10,000 nt of DNA from Penaeus vannamei (GCF_042767895.1 NC_091550.1:44276624-44286623), one strand, 5' to 3'; counted from the first letter of the stretch, positions 1 through 7,697 are shown. Numbers and translations are program-made. Notes: generated by a model not told the origin, from the sequence alone.

Positions 1-5
1 AGCAA

Positions 6-29
6 AGAGAGAGAGAGAGAGAGAGAGAG
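6..29. repeat. (AG)12 microsatellite
   Basis: A perfect AG dinucleotide run at the left edge. It leads through a short degenerate GTGAGTGTGT bridge (30-48) into the long TG array, so it is the first block of a compound microsatellite that may continue to the left of the window. Confidence 0.95.
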
Positions 30-47
30 TGTGAGTGTGTGAGTGTG

Positions 48-48
<1 letters not shown>

Positions 49-124
<76 letters not shown>
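49..124. repeat. (TG)38 microsatellite
   Basis: A perfect TG run of 76 bp. It is alternating purine-pyrimidine sequence and therefore able to adopt Z-DNA. The cysteine-valine reading frames across it are repeat artefacts. Confidence 0.97.
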
Positions 125-126
<2 letters not shown>

Positions 127-127
127 A

Positions 128-130
<3 letters not shown>

Positions 131-204
<74 letters not shown>
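131..204. repeat. (GA)37 microsatellite
   Basis: A perfect GA run of 74 bp, separated from the TG array by only AGAGCA (125-130). It is a homopurine tract with mirror symmetry, so triplex-prone. In arthropods GA runs can also bind GAGA-type factors; no such role is shown here. Confidence 0.97.
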
Positions 205-207
<3 letters not shown>

Positions 208-228
208 TGTGTGTGTGTGTGTGTGTGT
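205..228. repeat. (GT)12 microsatellite
   Basis: A perfect GT run of 24 bp directly abutting the GA run. It ends the TG-GA-GT compound array; unique sequence starts after CTGAGAGTGG. Confidence 0.95.
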
Positions 229-417
229 CTGAGAGTGGTTGGGAAGAAAGTGGAAGAGCGGTGTTTGTTTACAGATAGAAAGGGAGCTGGCTTATCGACT
301 GGGATTTCGCTCGTCTTTTGGGGATTTCTAAATTCGTGGCTTTGCCTAATGTTGCTTTTGTGATTTGTTGTTATTTTTATTGGCATTGCTATCGCTGTTG
401 GTGTTGTTGTTGGTCTT

Positions 418-545
418 GTCACCATCACCATCATCACCACTACCACCACGATCATCATCATCATCATCATCTTCATCGTCATCATCATCATCACCTTCAT
501 CATCATATTCATTTTTATCTTCATCATCATCATCATCATCTATCA
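418..545. repeat. Imperfect (CAT/ATC)n trinucleotide array
   Basis: Mostly ATC/CAT triplets with CAC, CTT and CGT interruptions. A GTT/GTC-rich stretch (about 366-420) precedes it and ATT/CTG-rich sequence (about 585-640) follows. His-rich, Ser-rich and Asp-rich reading frames on the two strands are consequences of the triplet period. No frame continues into complex protein-like sequence. Confidence 0.9.
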
Positions 546-1170
546 ATTATCATATATCAATCATCAGTCTTCAATCATCACAATTTTTATTTATTTTATT
601 ATTATTACTGTTGTTGCTATTAACTGGTGCTGCTGTTATAGCCAGTGCTATTTGTAAATGTCATTATTACTGTTTTTATATCACAGCTGCTATAACAACC
701 ATCGTAGTTACTGTTACTTTTGTTATAACGTGATTGTTATTTGACCTCGTGATTTCTATGAATCGTCGTCTCTTCAAAATTTCCGAGTATTTTTGTTATA
801 GCTTCGATTGCAATTTTGCAATATTTACCGCTGGTGCCGATCGTCATATTTGATCAAGTTGAGGTCAGTTGGCAAGAATTTAAACGTATGGCGTAATGTT
901 TGTTTAAAGTTGCGTCAGCTCTTTTGGTCTGTCGGTGTCAATAGGTAATGGAAACGTGTCCGAACACATTTTCCAGGCTATAAACACGCATTCGGATGCA
1001 TTGAATGTGCAAGTCCGTCCGCTCTTTTTTTCTTATTTTTTTCGTCGATATTTCTCAAGTTTATCTCATTCCTTTCGCCGTTTTTTTCTTGTTCAGTTTT
1101 ATCTATTTTTTTATACTCAACGAAAATGAGAATGAATCCAGGTAGCTTTTTCAGTACATTCATTTTCCTT
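546..1170. other. AT-rich unique sequence, no gene seen
   Basis: Complex, AT-rich sequence with frequent stops in all frames; the longest frames are about 60 codons and resemble nothing I recognise. The only local structure noted is an imperfect palindrome at 950-974 (GGAAA and GTGT arms around CCGA). Short T runs appear from about 1023 onward and merge into the pyrimidine-rich block. Confidence 0.7.
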
Positions 1171-1351
1171 TTCTTCTTCCATTAATCCTTCCCCTGTCTC
1201 TTTCTTTTCGTTTCTCTTTCTATCGCTCTCTCTCTTCCCCCTCTCTCCCTACTCCATTTTCCTCCCTCCTCCCCCAATCTCTCTCTCTCTCTCTCTCTCT
1301 CTCCTCCTACTCTCGTTTCTCTCCTCTCTCCCTATCTCTCTCTCTCTCTCA

Positions 1352-1382
<31 letters not shown>

Positions 1383-1718
1383 TCTCTCTCTCTCTTCTCT
1401 CTCCCTCTCTCTCCTCTCTCTCCTCTCTCTTTCCCTCCCTCCATCCCTCCCTCCTCTCCTCTCTCCTCTCTTTCCCTCCCTCTCTCGCCTCCTCTCTCTC
1501 CCTCCTCTCCCCCTCTCCTCTCCCCCTCCCTCTTTTCCTCCCTCTCTCCCCTCCCCCTCCCTCCCTCCCCCTCTCTCCCCCTCCCTCCCTCCCTCCCTCC
1601 CTCTCTCTCCCCTCCCTCCCCTCCTCTCTCTCTCCCCTTCCTCCCTCCCTCACTCCTCCCTCTCCCCCTCCTCTTCCCTCCTCCTCCCTCCCCCTCTCTT
1701 TCCTTCCTCCTCCTCCCC
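1171..1718. repeat. Polypyrimidine (CT/CCT/CCCT) low-complexity tract
   Basis: The + strand is almost entirely C and T for about 550 bp. It includes a (TC)13 run (1278-1303) and uninterrupted pyrimidine from 1488 to 1651. Interruptions are single A or G bases. Arg/Glu/Gly-rich open frames on the minus strand across it are artefacts. Such tracts are known to be capable of intramolecular triplex (H-DNA) formation. Confidence 0.95.
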
Positions 1719-1727
1719 ACCCGCAAG

Positions 1728-1976
1728 ATGGGTCACGCCGACAGCTTTCTCCGCCTTATCACGGTTCGGCCACGATGATGACGATGACGACGACGATGAC
1801 GAAGGCGATGGTGAAGACGACGGCGGCGGGTGTGCGGTGTCAGCGGCGGCTCCCTTGGTGTTCCGCAGCACCGGCTCACCTCTGGACTCCCACGTGGGGG
1901 GGGGGGAGGGGGTGATAGAAGGTGCTGTAGGGAGGAGAAGGGGAGAGGGAGGGGGAGGGAGAGGGGTGGTGTATGG
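1728..1976 (+). other. GC-rich island; candidate short exon (unproven)
   Basis: Complex sequence between a polypyrimidine tract and a purine tract. On the + strand a long pyrimidine run ends in CCCGCAAG, a possible splice acceptor (AG at 1726-1727). GTAAGA at 1977-1982 is a good match to a splice donor. The 249 nt between them are a multiple of three and are open in the frame whose first complete codon is at 1729; the stop in that frame, TAA at 1978-1980, falls inside the putative intron. The frame would encode nine Asp (GAT/GAC, 1774-1800), then Glu/Gly/Asp-rich and mixed residues including AAPLVFRSTGSPLDSH. The minus strand is also open here, giving a Ser-rich peptide, with a possible CAG acceptor near 1878. 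I recognise no domain. It may simply be a chance stop-free, repeat-derived stretch; the strand is uncertain. Confidence 0.2.
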
Positions 1977-2157
1977 GTAAGAGAGAGAGTGTGGGAAAGG
2001 AAGGAATGAAGGAAGGAAGGAGGGAGCAGTAAAGAGGAAGTGGGTAAGGAGGAGGGAGAAGAGGATAGGAGGGAAGGAAGAGGGAAGACTAGGTGGGGGT
2101 GAGAGAGGCCCAAGGGGGATGGTGTGGGTAGGGGCAAAGGAGCATGGGAGAGAGGGG
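1893..2157. repeat. Purine-rich (G/A) low-complexity tract
   Basis: G and A predominate on the + strand, opposite in polarity to the pyrimidine tracts on each side. It starts with a run of 11 G (1896-1906) and includes GGAA-type repeats around 1998-2022. The 3' half is interrupted by a few T and C bases. Confidence 0.85.
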
Positions 2158-2169
2158 CTCCTTTCTTTT

Positions 2170-2277
<108 letters not shown>

Positions 2278-2466
2278 TTCTCTTTCTTTCTCTCTTTCTT
2301 TCTCTCTTTCTCTTTCTTTCTCTCTTTCTTTCTCTCTTTCTTTCTCTCTCTCTTTCTGTCTCTCTTTCTTTCTCTTTCTCTCTCTTTCTTTCTCTTTCTC
2401 TCTCTTTCTCTCTCTCTCTCTCTTTCTCTTTCTCTCTTTCTTCTCTTCTCTCTCTTTTTCCCTTCT

Positions 2467-2572
<106 letters not shown>

Positions 2573-2591
2573 TCTCTCTCTCTCTCTCCTC

Positions 2592-2850
2592 GCGTTCCCA
2601 CTCTCCATCCTCCCCGTTCAACCCTCCCTTTTTATCTCCATTCTCCGTGCCTTATCTGTTGCCTCATTGCGTGCTTCCCTTCTTGCGTGCGGTACGCGAG
2701 TGTAACAGCGTTAGTGACGGCGCGAGAACGGTCACGTCTCTAACAAACCACGTGACGGCGCTCAATTCCGCTCGTTTTCAAGTAAAAGCGATGATCATTC
2801 CCTCGGGTTTGGGTTTTCCAAGGGGACAGCGAGGCTAGGGAGGGCGCGGG
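2592..2850. promoter_or_regulatory. CpG-bearing unique island with E-box and TGACG repeats (candidate regulatory)
   Basis: Complex sequence between repeat tracts, enriched in CpG from about 2665 to 2770. It holds a canonical palindromic E-box CACGTG (2749-2754), a nearby TCACGTC (2732-2738), and a 10-bp direct repeat GTGACGGCGC at 2714-2723 and 2752-2761. TGACG is a CRE/ATF half-site and CACGTG a bHLH site in known animal promoters. No TATA box or open frame is positioned to confirm a promoter, so the regulatory reading is inference. Confidence 0.25.
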
Positions 2851-3195
2851 AGAGGGGAAGGAGGGATGAATAGTGAGCGGAGGGAGAATAAGAGGGGGGT
2901 AGAAGGATGGGAGAAAGGGGAGAGGGAGGCAGGTCATCGATGGAAGATAGAAGGGGGAAAGCAGAAAAGATGGCTCAAGAAGAACGTAGTGAAAGAGAGA
3001 AGGTGGAGGTGCGAAGGAGAGAGAGAAAAGGATGAAGAAAGAACAAAAAGTGGAAGAAAAATAATGAAATAGGAGGGATAAAGAAAAGAAAGAAAGGGGG
3101 GAGAATGAGAAAGGGGGGAAAGACGAAACGAAAATGGGAGAAAGAAAGGTAAGGAAAAGGAAGCGAAAGAGGAGAAAACAAGAATGGCAAAGGGG
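2840..3195. repeat. Purine-rich low-complexity tract
   Basis: G/A-rich + strand (GGGAGA, GAAAG, GGAAG motifs) with scattered pyrimidines and no clean tandem period. The Lys/Arg/Glu-rich plus-strand frames and the Ser/Leu/Phe-rich minus-strand frames are compositional. Confidence 0.8.
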
Positions 3196-3400
3196 CGATT
3201 CTCACTGGGCGGAAGAGAGGGGCAGCGTGGGTGGCACCGCTCGAGTCGCATGTTCTCGGACGTGGCACTGCTCGCCCGCCCGCCCGCCCCGCTTCGCGCC
3301 CCGTCGCTGTGCCCGCCCCCATATTCGGTCATCGCAATGCTGCCTTTGCGACGGTTGCACTTACGGGACTTGGCGGGACGGCCTTCGGGGCTTGCAATAC
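3196..3400. promoter_or_regulatory. CpG-rich island with (GCCC)4 and a GC box (candidate regulatory)
   Basis: GC-rich, CpG-dense unique sequence. It has a GC box GGGCGG at 3207-3212 and four tandem GCCC units at 3274-3289. Read on the minus strand, 3275-3290 is four G runs of at least three separated by single C bases, a canonical short-loop G-quadruplex motif that also overlaps Sp1-type sites. The three plus-strand frames of 74-96 codons here share no family features I recognise. Promoter function is inferred from composition only. Confidence 0.3.
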
Positions 3401-3518
3401 GTTTTTTTTCTCCTTTTTTTATAATTTGCTAAGCGGATTTTTTTTCCGTTGCTGATACGAGCAGGAGTGCCTTTAAGTCGTTGATAGTATAAAATTTTTG
3501 CTGCTGGTCTTTGTAACA

Positions 3519-3521
<3 letters not shown>
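3401..3521. other. T-rich unique spacer
   Basis: Contains two runs of eight T (3402-3409 and 3439-3446) and a TATAAAA at 3488-3494. The sequence 25-35 bp downstream of the TATAAAA is the start of a CT array with no initiator-like motif, so I do not call it a TATA box. Confidence 0.5.
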
Positions 3522-3588
<67 letters not shown>

Positions 3589-3611
3589 CTCCCTCCCTCT
3601 CTCTCTCTCTC
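3522..3611. repeat. (CT)n microsatellite with CCCT spacer
   Basis: A perfect 65-nt CT run (3522-3586), then CCCTCCCTCC, then more CT to 3611. An 18-bp complex spacer (about 3612-3629) separates it from a near-identical second array. Confidence 0.95.
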
Positions 3612-3629
3612 GGTTTTGTCTGATGAATC

Positions 3630-3859
<230 letters not shown>

Positions 3860-3865
3860 ACCACC

Positions 3866-4020
3866 CCTCTCAGTCGCGAATGACCCATTAATTTTCACTC
3901 GTTTCGGATCCATTTACTTTCTTTACTTTCCTTGAGAACCAAACAGCCGACTTTCCTCTCTCTCTTTCTCACGGATTTTCTTGGGCGTCGCTTTGGTCTT
4001 TTAGGCATTCTGAGCCCGGG
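3866..4020. other. Unique sequence flanking the minisatellite
   Basis: Complex sequence with no gene seen. It ends in TGAGCCCGGG (4011-4020), immediately before the first recognisable 20-bp unit. Confidence 0.6.
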
Positions 4021-4696
4021 ACCGCAGCTTCACATCCCGGCGCCCAGCTTCACTTTCCGGCTCCCAACTTCACTTTTCGGCTCCCAACTTCATTACTCGG
4101 CTCCCTATTTTAATTCCTTGCTCCCAACTTCACTTCCCAGCTCCCTACTTCACTTCCCGGCTCCCAACTTCACTTCTCGGCTCCCAACTTCACTTCCCGG
4201 CTCCCAACTTCACTTCCCAGCTCCCTACTTCAATTCCCGGCGCCCAACTTCACTTCCCAGCTCCCAATTTCACTTCCCAGCTCCCTACTTCAATTCCCGG
4301 CGCCCAACTTCACTTCCCAGCTCCCAACTTCAATTCCCGGCGCCCAACTTCACTTTCCGGCTCCCAACTTCATTTCTCGGCTCCCTATTTTAATTCCTTG
4401 CTCCCAACTTCACTTCCCAGCTCCCTACTTCAATTCCCGGCGCCCAACTTCACTTCCCGGCTCCCAACTTCACTTCCCGGCGCCCAACTTCACTTCTCGG
4501 CTCCCTATTTTAATTCCTTGCTCCCAACATCACTTCCCGGCGCCCAACTTCACTTTCCGGCTCCCAACTTCATTTCTCGGCTCCCTATTTTAATTCCTTG
4601 CTCCCAACTTCACTTCCCAGCTCCCTACTTCAATTCCCGGCGCCCAACTTCACTTCCCGGCGCCCAACTTCACTTCCCGGCTCGCTCCCAACTTCG
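4021..4696. repeat. 20-bp minisatellite, 33 units, with higher-order structure
   Basis: The consensus unit is CTCCCAACTTCACTTCCCGG. Thirty-three consecutive units occupy 4021-4680 without one insertion or deletion; a four-base slip (CTCG, 4681-4684) precedes a last partial unit (4685-4696). Units fall into recurring variants: a CGCCC-start form, a form with CTACTTCAATT, a form ending CAG, a form with CATTTCTCGG, and a divergent TATTTTAATTCCTTG form that is identical in all four copies (units at 4101, 4381, 4501, 4581). Variants recur in fixed order, and 4334-4461 is identical to 4534-4661. The first unit (4021) is degenerate. Two plus-strand frames of 153 and 109 codons follow the repeat; the TAA inside the divergent unit ends one at 4391-4393, and the minus strand carries TGA in every standard unit. 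It is therefore most likely non-coding satellite-type DNA. I do not recognise the unit as a named family. Confidence 0.97.
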
Positions 4697-5160
4697 AAAT
4701 CTTCCCTCCTCCACCTCCAACATCTGATCCTCAATCTCCTACGGTCCTCAAACCTCGGTGTTCAACCCCAACAGCCAACCCAGGGTTCTTAGTCTTTTTT
4801 ATCTCCGTCCCGAGTCTTTCCAACCCCTAACTCCTCCCCCCCCTCCTCCCCAACCCGCCATTTTTTCCATTTTAATCCTAAATAATGAAAGGAAATATAA
4901 ATGAAAATGGGTGAGCTCAAGACGTGAGAAATATCATATTTTTTTCTTTCTCGTCTATACTCTTTCTAAATGCGTCGCAGGAGACTTGGATGAACTTGGT
5001 TGAACTTTGTCCCAGCTCGGATTTCCAACCTCTAACCCCCGACTTTCTTCCGCTGGTGTCACCCTCTGCAGCTGTTAGTGGGCGGACGAACCTCATTTCG
5101 GTGATTTCGCGTTTTCGACCTTTCTCTCGTTTTCTGACTTTTCTTTCGTTTATTTTTTTC
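4697..5160. other. Unique sequence, no gene seen
   Basis: C-rich near the array (CTCCACCTCCAACATC and similar), then AT-rich around 4860-4945, then mixed. CCCAGCTCGG near 5011 loosely resembles the minisatellite unit and may be a decayed copy. Open frames that begin here are carried onward by the CT array and have no recognisable domain. Confidence 0.6.
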
Positions 5161-5191
5161 TCTGTTTGTATGTCTCTTTCTTTCTCTCTTT

Positions 5192-5390
5192 CCATATGTC
5201 TATTTTCTCTCTCGCTCTCTCTTTCTTTCTCTCTCTCTTTCCTTCTGTCTATTTTTCTCTTTCACTCCATCTGTCTATTTCTCTCTCTCTCCATCTGTCT
5301 GTTTCTCTCTCTCTCCATCTGTCTGTTTCTCTCTCTCTCCATCTGTCCTTTTTCTCTCTCTCTCTCATCTGTCTATTTCCTCTCTCTCCC
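5192..5390. repeat. 24-bp minisatellite, left block
   Basis: The unit is CCATCTGTCTRTTT followed by CYCTCTCTCT. Well-preserved starts are at 5267, 5291, 5315 and 5339, spaced exactly 24 bp; a further copy starts near 5365 after a 26-bp unit. Degenerate copies begin at 5192 and 5241. CT dinucleotide filler joins the units. Confidence 0.9.
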
Positions 5391-5721
<331 letters not shown>

Positions 5722-5725
<4 letters not shown>

Positions 5726-5896
5726 TAACTCTATTTCCCTCTCTCTCCATCTGTCTATTTCCCTCTCTCTCCATCTGTCTGTTTCCCTCTCTCTCCATCT
5801 GTCTGTTTCTCTCTCTCTCCATCTGTCTATTTTTCTCTCTCTCTCCATCTGTCTAGTTTTTTCTCTCTTTCCATCTGTCTATTTCTCTTTCTCTCT
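5722..5896. repeat. 24-bp minisatellite, right block
   Basis: The same unit as the left block, with starts at 5747, 5771, 5795 and 5819 (24-bp spacing), then 5845 and 5871 (26-bp spacing). A degenerate copy begins at 5722. The order of variants (TATTT, TGTTT, TGTTT, then a 26-bp unit) repeats that of the left block at a 480-bp offset. Confidence 0.9.
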
Positions 5897-5985
5897 CTCT
5901 TTCTTTCTTTCTTTCCCTCCCTCCCTTCTGATCCCCCAATCTCCCTCTCTTTCTCTTTTCCGTCCTAATTTCCTCTTTCTCCTTT
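5897..5985. repeat. Pyrimidine-rich tail with (CTTT)n and (CCCT)n
   Basis: Short CTTT repeats (around 5900-5915) followed by CCCTCCCTCC and mixed C/T. It ends where GC-rich complex sequence begins. Confidence 0.8.
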
Positions 5986-5999
5986 CCCCCTGAGAAGCC

Positions 6000-6215
6000 A
6001 GGACATAGTACCCCGTTCCGCTCCGCATGCCGTTGCTGTGGAGTCCGTGCGGCGCAGGGCCCTTGCGGCGGCGTCCCTCGTGCGTCTCCCGCGGGTTCGT
6101 GGTCCTCGATCCCTGGGGTCCTTCGCGTCCGTTCCAGGGGGTCTGGGGGGCGGTGCGAGGGGGGGGGTTAGCGGTGGCGGCCTTTTGCGCGGGTTTTAGG
6201 GGCCATGATTGGATT
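6000..6215. promoter_or_regulatory. CpG-rich GC island (candidate regulatory)
   Basis: GC-rich unique sequence with many CpG (GCGGCGCAGGG, GCGGCGGCG, TCCCGCGGG) and a run of nine G around 6160. An ATG at 6027 opens a frame through the island into the CA array. Its first 60 or so codons (MPLLWSPCGAG...) resemble no family I know and the rest is Thr-His repeat, so I do not call a gene. The island could be regulatory; composition is the only evidence. Confidence 0.25.
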
Positions 6216-6258
6216 TGGCGTCAGTGCTTGTTTATATTTGTGGTCCACGTACATGCGA

Positions 6259-6581
<323 letters not shown>

Positions 6582-6583
6582 AC

Positions 6584-6599
6584 ATCCCAGTCATGGGAT
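6584..6599. repeat. Small inverted repeat beside the CA array
   Basis: ATCCCA and TGGGAT form a perfect 6-bp stem with a GTCA loop, three bases after the alternating array ends. No U tract follows, and no function is evident. Confidence 0.6.
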
Positions 6600-6671
6600 T
6601 CCTTTCCCTGCATTGTTCCTCTCATCAAATAACACGTTTTTGCCTCCATTCTCCTTTTTTTTTGTGGTTGC

Positions 6672-6677
6672 AATAAA
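6672..6677 (+). promoter_or_regulatory. AATAAA hexamer (possible polyadenylation signal)
   Basis: A canonical AATAAA, followed about 20-30 bp downstream by T/GT-rich GCTTTGTTTCC. It lies about 40 bp after the stop of the repeat-driven frame from 6027. With no supported gene upstream it may well be chance. Confidence 0.2.
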
Positions 6678-6766
6678 CGTCTCTCATCTTCGCTTTGTTT
6701 CCGCCTCGCTTCACGTCGCCGGGACAGACACGACCCCTAATTAATCGGTCATTAACAGGTGCCCTT

Positions 6767-6862
6767 GGGAGTAGGGGGTGGGGGGGGTGTAGGGGCACTG
6801 CGGACGCCTTGTTCCGGTTGCGAGGTGGGTATGGGTAGGGGAAGGGGTATGGTGGGGGGGGG
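6767..6862 (+). other. Two G-quadruplex motifs
   Basis: The first, 6767-6795, has G runs of 3, 5, 8 and 4 with loops of 1-4 nt. The second, 6827-6862, has G runs of 3, 3, 4 and 4 and then a run of nine, with short loops. Both satisfy the usual four-run rule. They lie in unique G-rich sequence downstream of the CA array. Confidence 0.7.
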
Positions 6863-6915
6863 TTCCTTGTGGTTGGTATTATGGTGGAGAGGAAGAGGTG
6901 CTGAAGGAAAATATT

Positions 6916-6978
6916 GATGATGATGATGATGATGATGATGGTGGGGGTAATGATGATGACGACGATGATGATGATGAT
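6916..6978. repeat. (GAT)n trinucleotide array
   Basis: (GAT)8 at 6916-6939, a GGTGGGGGTAAT interruption, then GAT/GAC triplets to 6978. A frame open from 6793 to 7104 reads poly-Asp across it but contains no ATG upstream of the array. It is the complement of the CAT array at 418-545. Confidence 0.9.
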
Positions 6979-7388
6979 AGGAATGATGGTAATAACAACT
7001 ATCCTCGTATCATTACTGCGTTGATAGCGTGTGTTGATTTTGATAATGAAGATAATGATGATAGCAATATTTGCGATTGTGTGTTACTGGCGATACCAAA
7101 ATAACAACATAGGCTCCCATTGTTGACAGCCTGGCACATCCCTGACAAAGAGGCCTGTTTCATTACCAGTGCACTAGATTTATCGCTTTATTGTTGTATA
7201 ATCGCTAGTGGGATAAGGAGAGGATGGGCGGCCGATATTGACAGCCCTGAGTATGCGGCGCGAAACATGTTGATTACATGAATTTCTTTGGTGTGCATTA
7301 TGTATTACCTCTCGTCGCGTTGCTCTGTTTGTTCATTTGTTTTGAAGACTTGTTTAACTCATACATGTTTCTATCTGTGTTTGAGCCC
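6979..7388. other. Unique sequence, no gene seen
   Basis: Mixed-composition sequence. TTGACAGCC occurs twice (7123-7131 and 7238-7246), too short to mean much. An ATG at 7278 opens a 165-codon frame with a hydrophobic start (MNFFGVHYVLPLVALLCLF), but most of it runs through the C/T-rich repeat block downstream. Confidence 0.6.
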
Positions 7389-7690
7389 TACTCTCGTTCT
7401 CTTCTCTCTACCCAACTTCACTTCCCGACTCCCGACTCTCATTCTCTTCTCTCCCCCCCACACACACACCCTCCCCTTTTTCTCCTCTCTCATGTCCCCC
7501 TCTCCCCGTCTTCCTCCTCTCATGTCCCCCTCCTCTCATATCCCCCTCTCCCCGTCTTCCTCCCCTCTCTGTCCCCCCCCTCCCCGTCTTCCTCCTTTCC
7601 CCCTCTCCCCGTCTTCCTCCTACTACATGTTCCCTCTTCCTGTATTCTTCTCCCCCTCTCCTCCGTCTCTCCCCCGCTCCGCTCTCGCCC
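7389..7690. repeat. C/T-rich block with a repeated CCCCGTCTTCCTCC core
   Basis: The 14-nt core CCCCGTCTTCCTCC occurs at 7504, 7550, 7582 and 7607 with shrinking spacing (46, 32, 25 bp), and CTCTCATGTCCCCC occurs at 7487 and 7518. This is an irregular minisatellite in a pyrimidine-rich background, with a short CACACACACAC at 7459-7469. Confidence 0.75.
7411..7427. repeat. Orphan copy of the 20-bp minisatellite unit
   Basis: CCCAACTTCACTTCCCG matches 17 contiguous bases of the consensus unit of the 4021-4696 array. It is followed by ACTCCCGACTC, which looks like the start of decayed further units. It lies about 2.7 kb from the array in the same orientation. Confidence 0.7.
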
Positions 7691-7697
7691 CCTTATC

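Noticed and set aside
3488..3494. TATAAAA upstream of a CT array
   Set aside because: No initiator, downstream element or open frame at the expected distance; the downstream sequence is a dinucleotide repeat.
4021..4696. CRISPR array reading of the 20-bp repeats
   Set aside because: Units are contiguous with no unique spacers, and the context is eukaryotic microsatellite DNA without cas genes.
3932..4727. Two consecutive plus-strand frames encoding a 20-residue repeat (PTSLPSSLL, NFTSRL motifs)
   Set aside because: A 20-bp unit without stops automatically gives a 20-residue period. A TAA inside the divergent unit breaks the first frame, and unit variation shows no bias toward synonymous sites.
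6793..7104. Poly-Asp open frame across the GAT array
   Set aside because: It has no ATG upstream of the array; the reported start is a GTG. The non-Asp part is short and unlike any protein I know.
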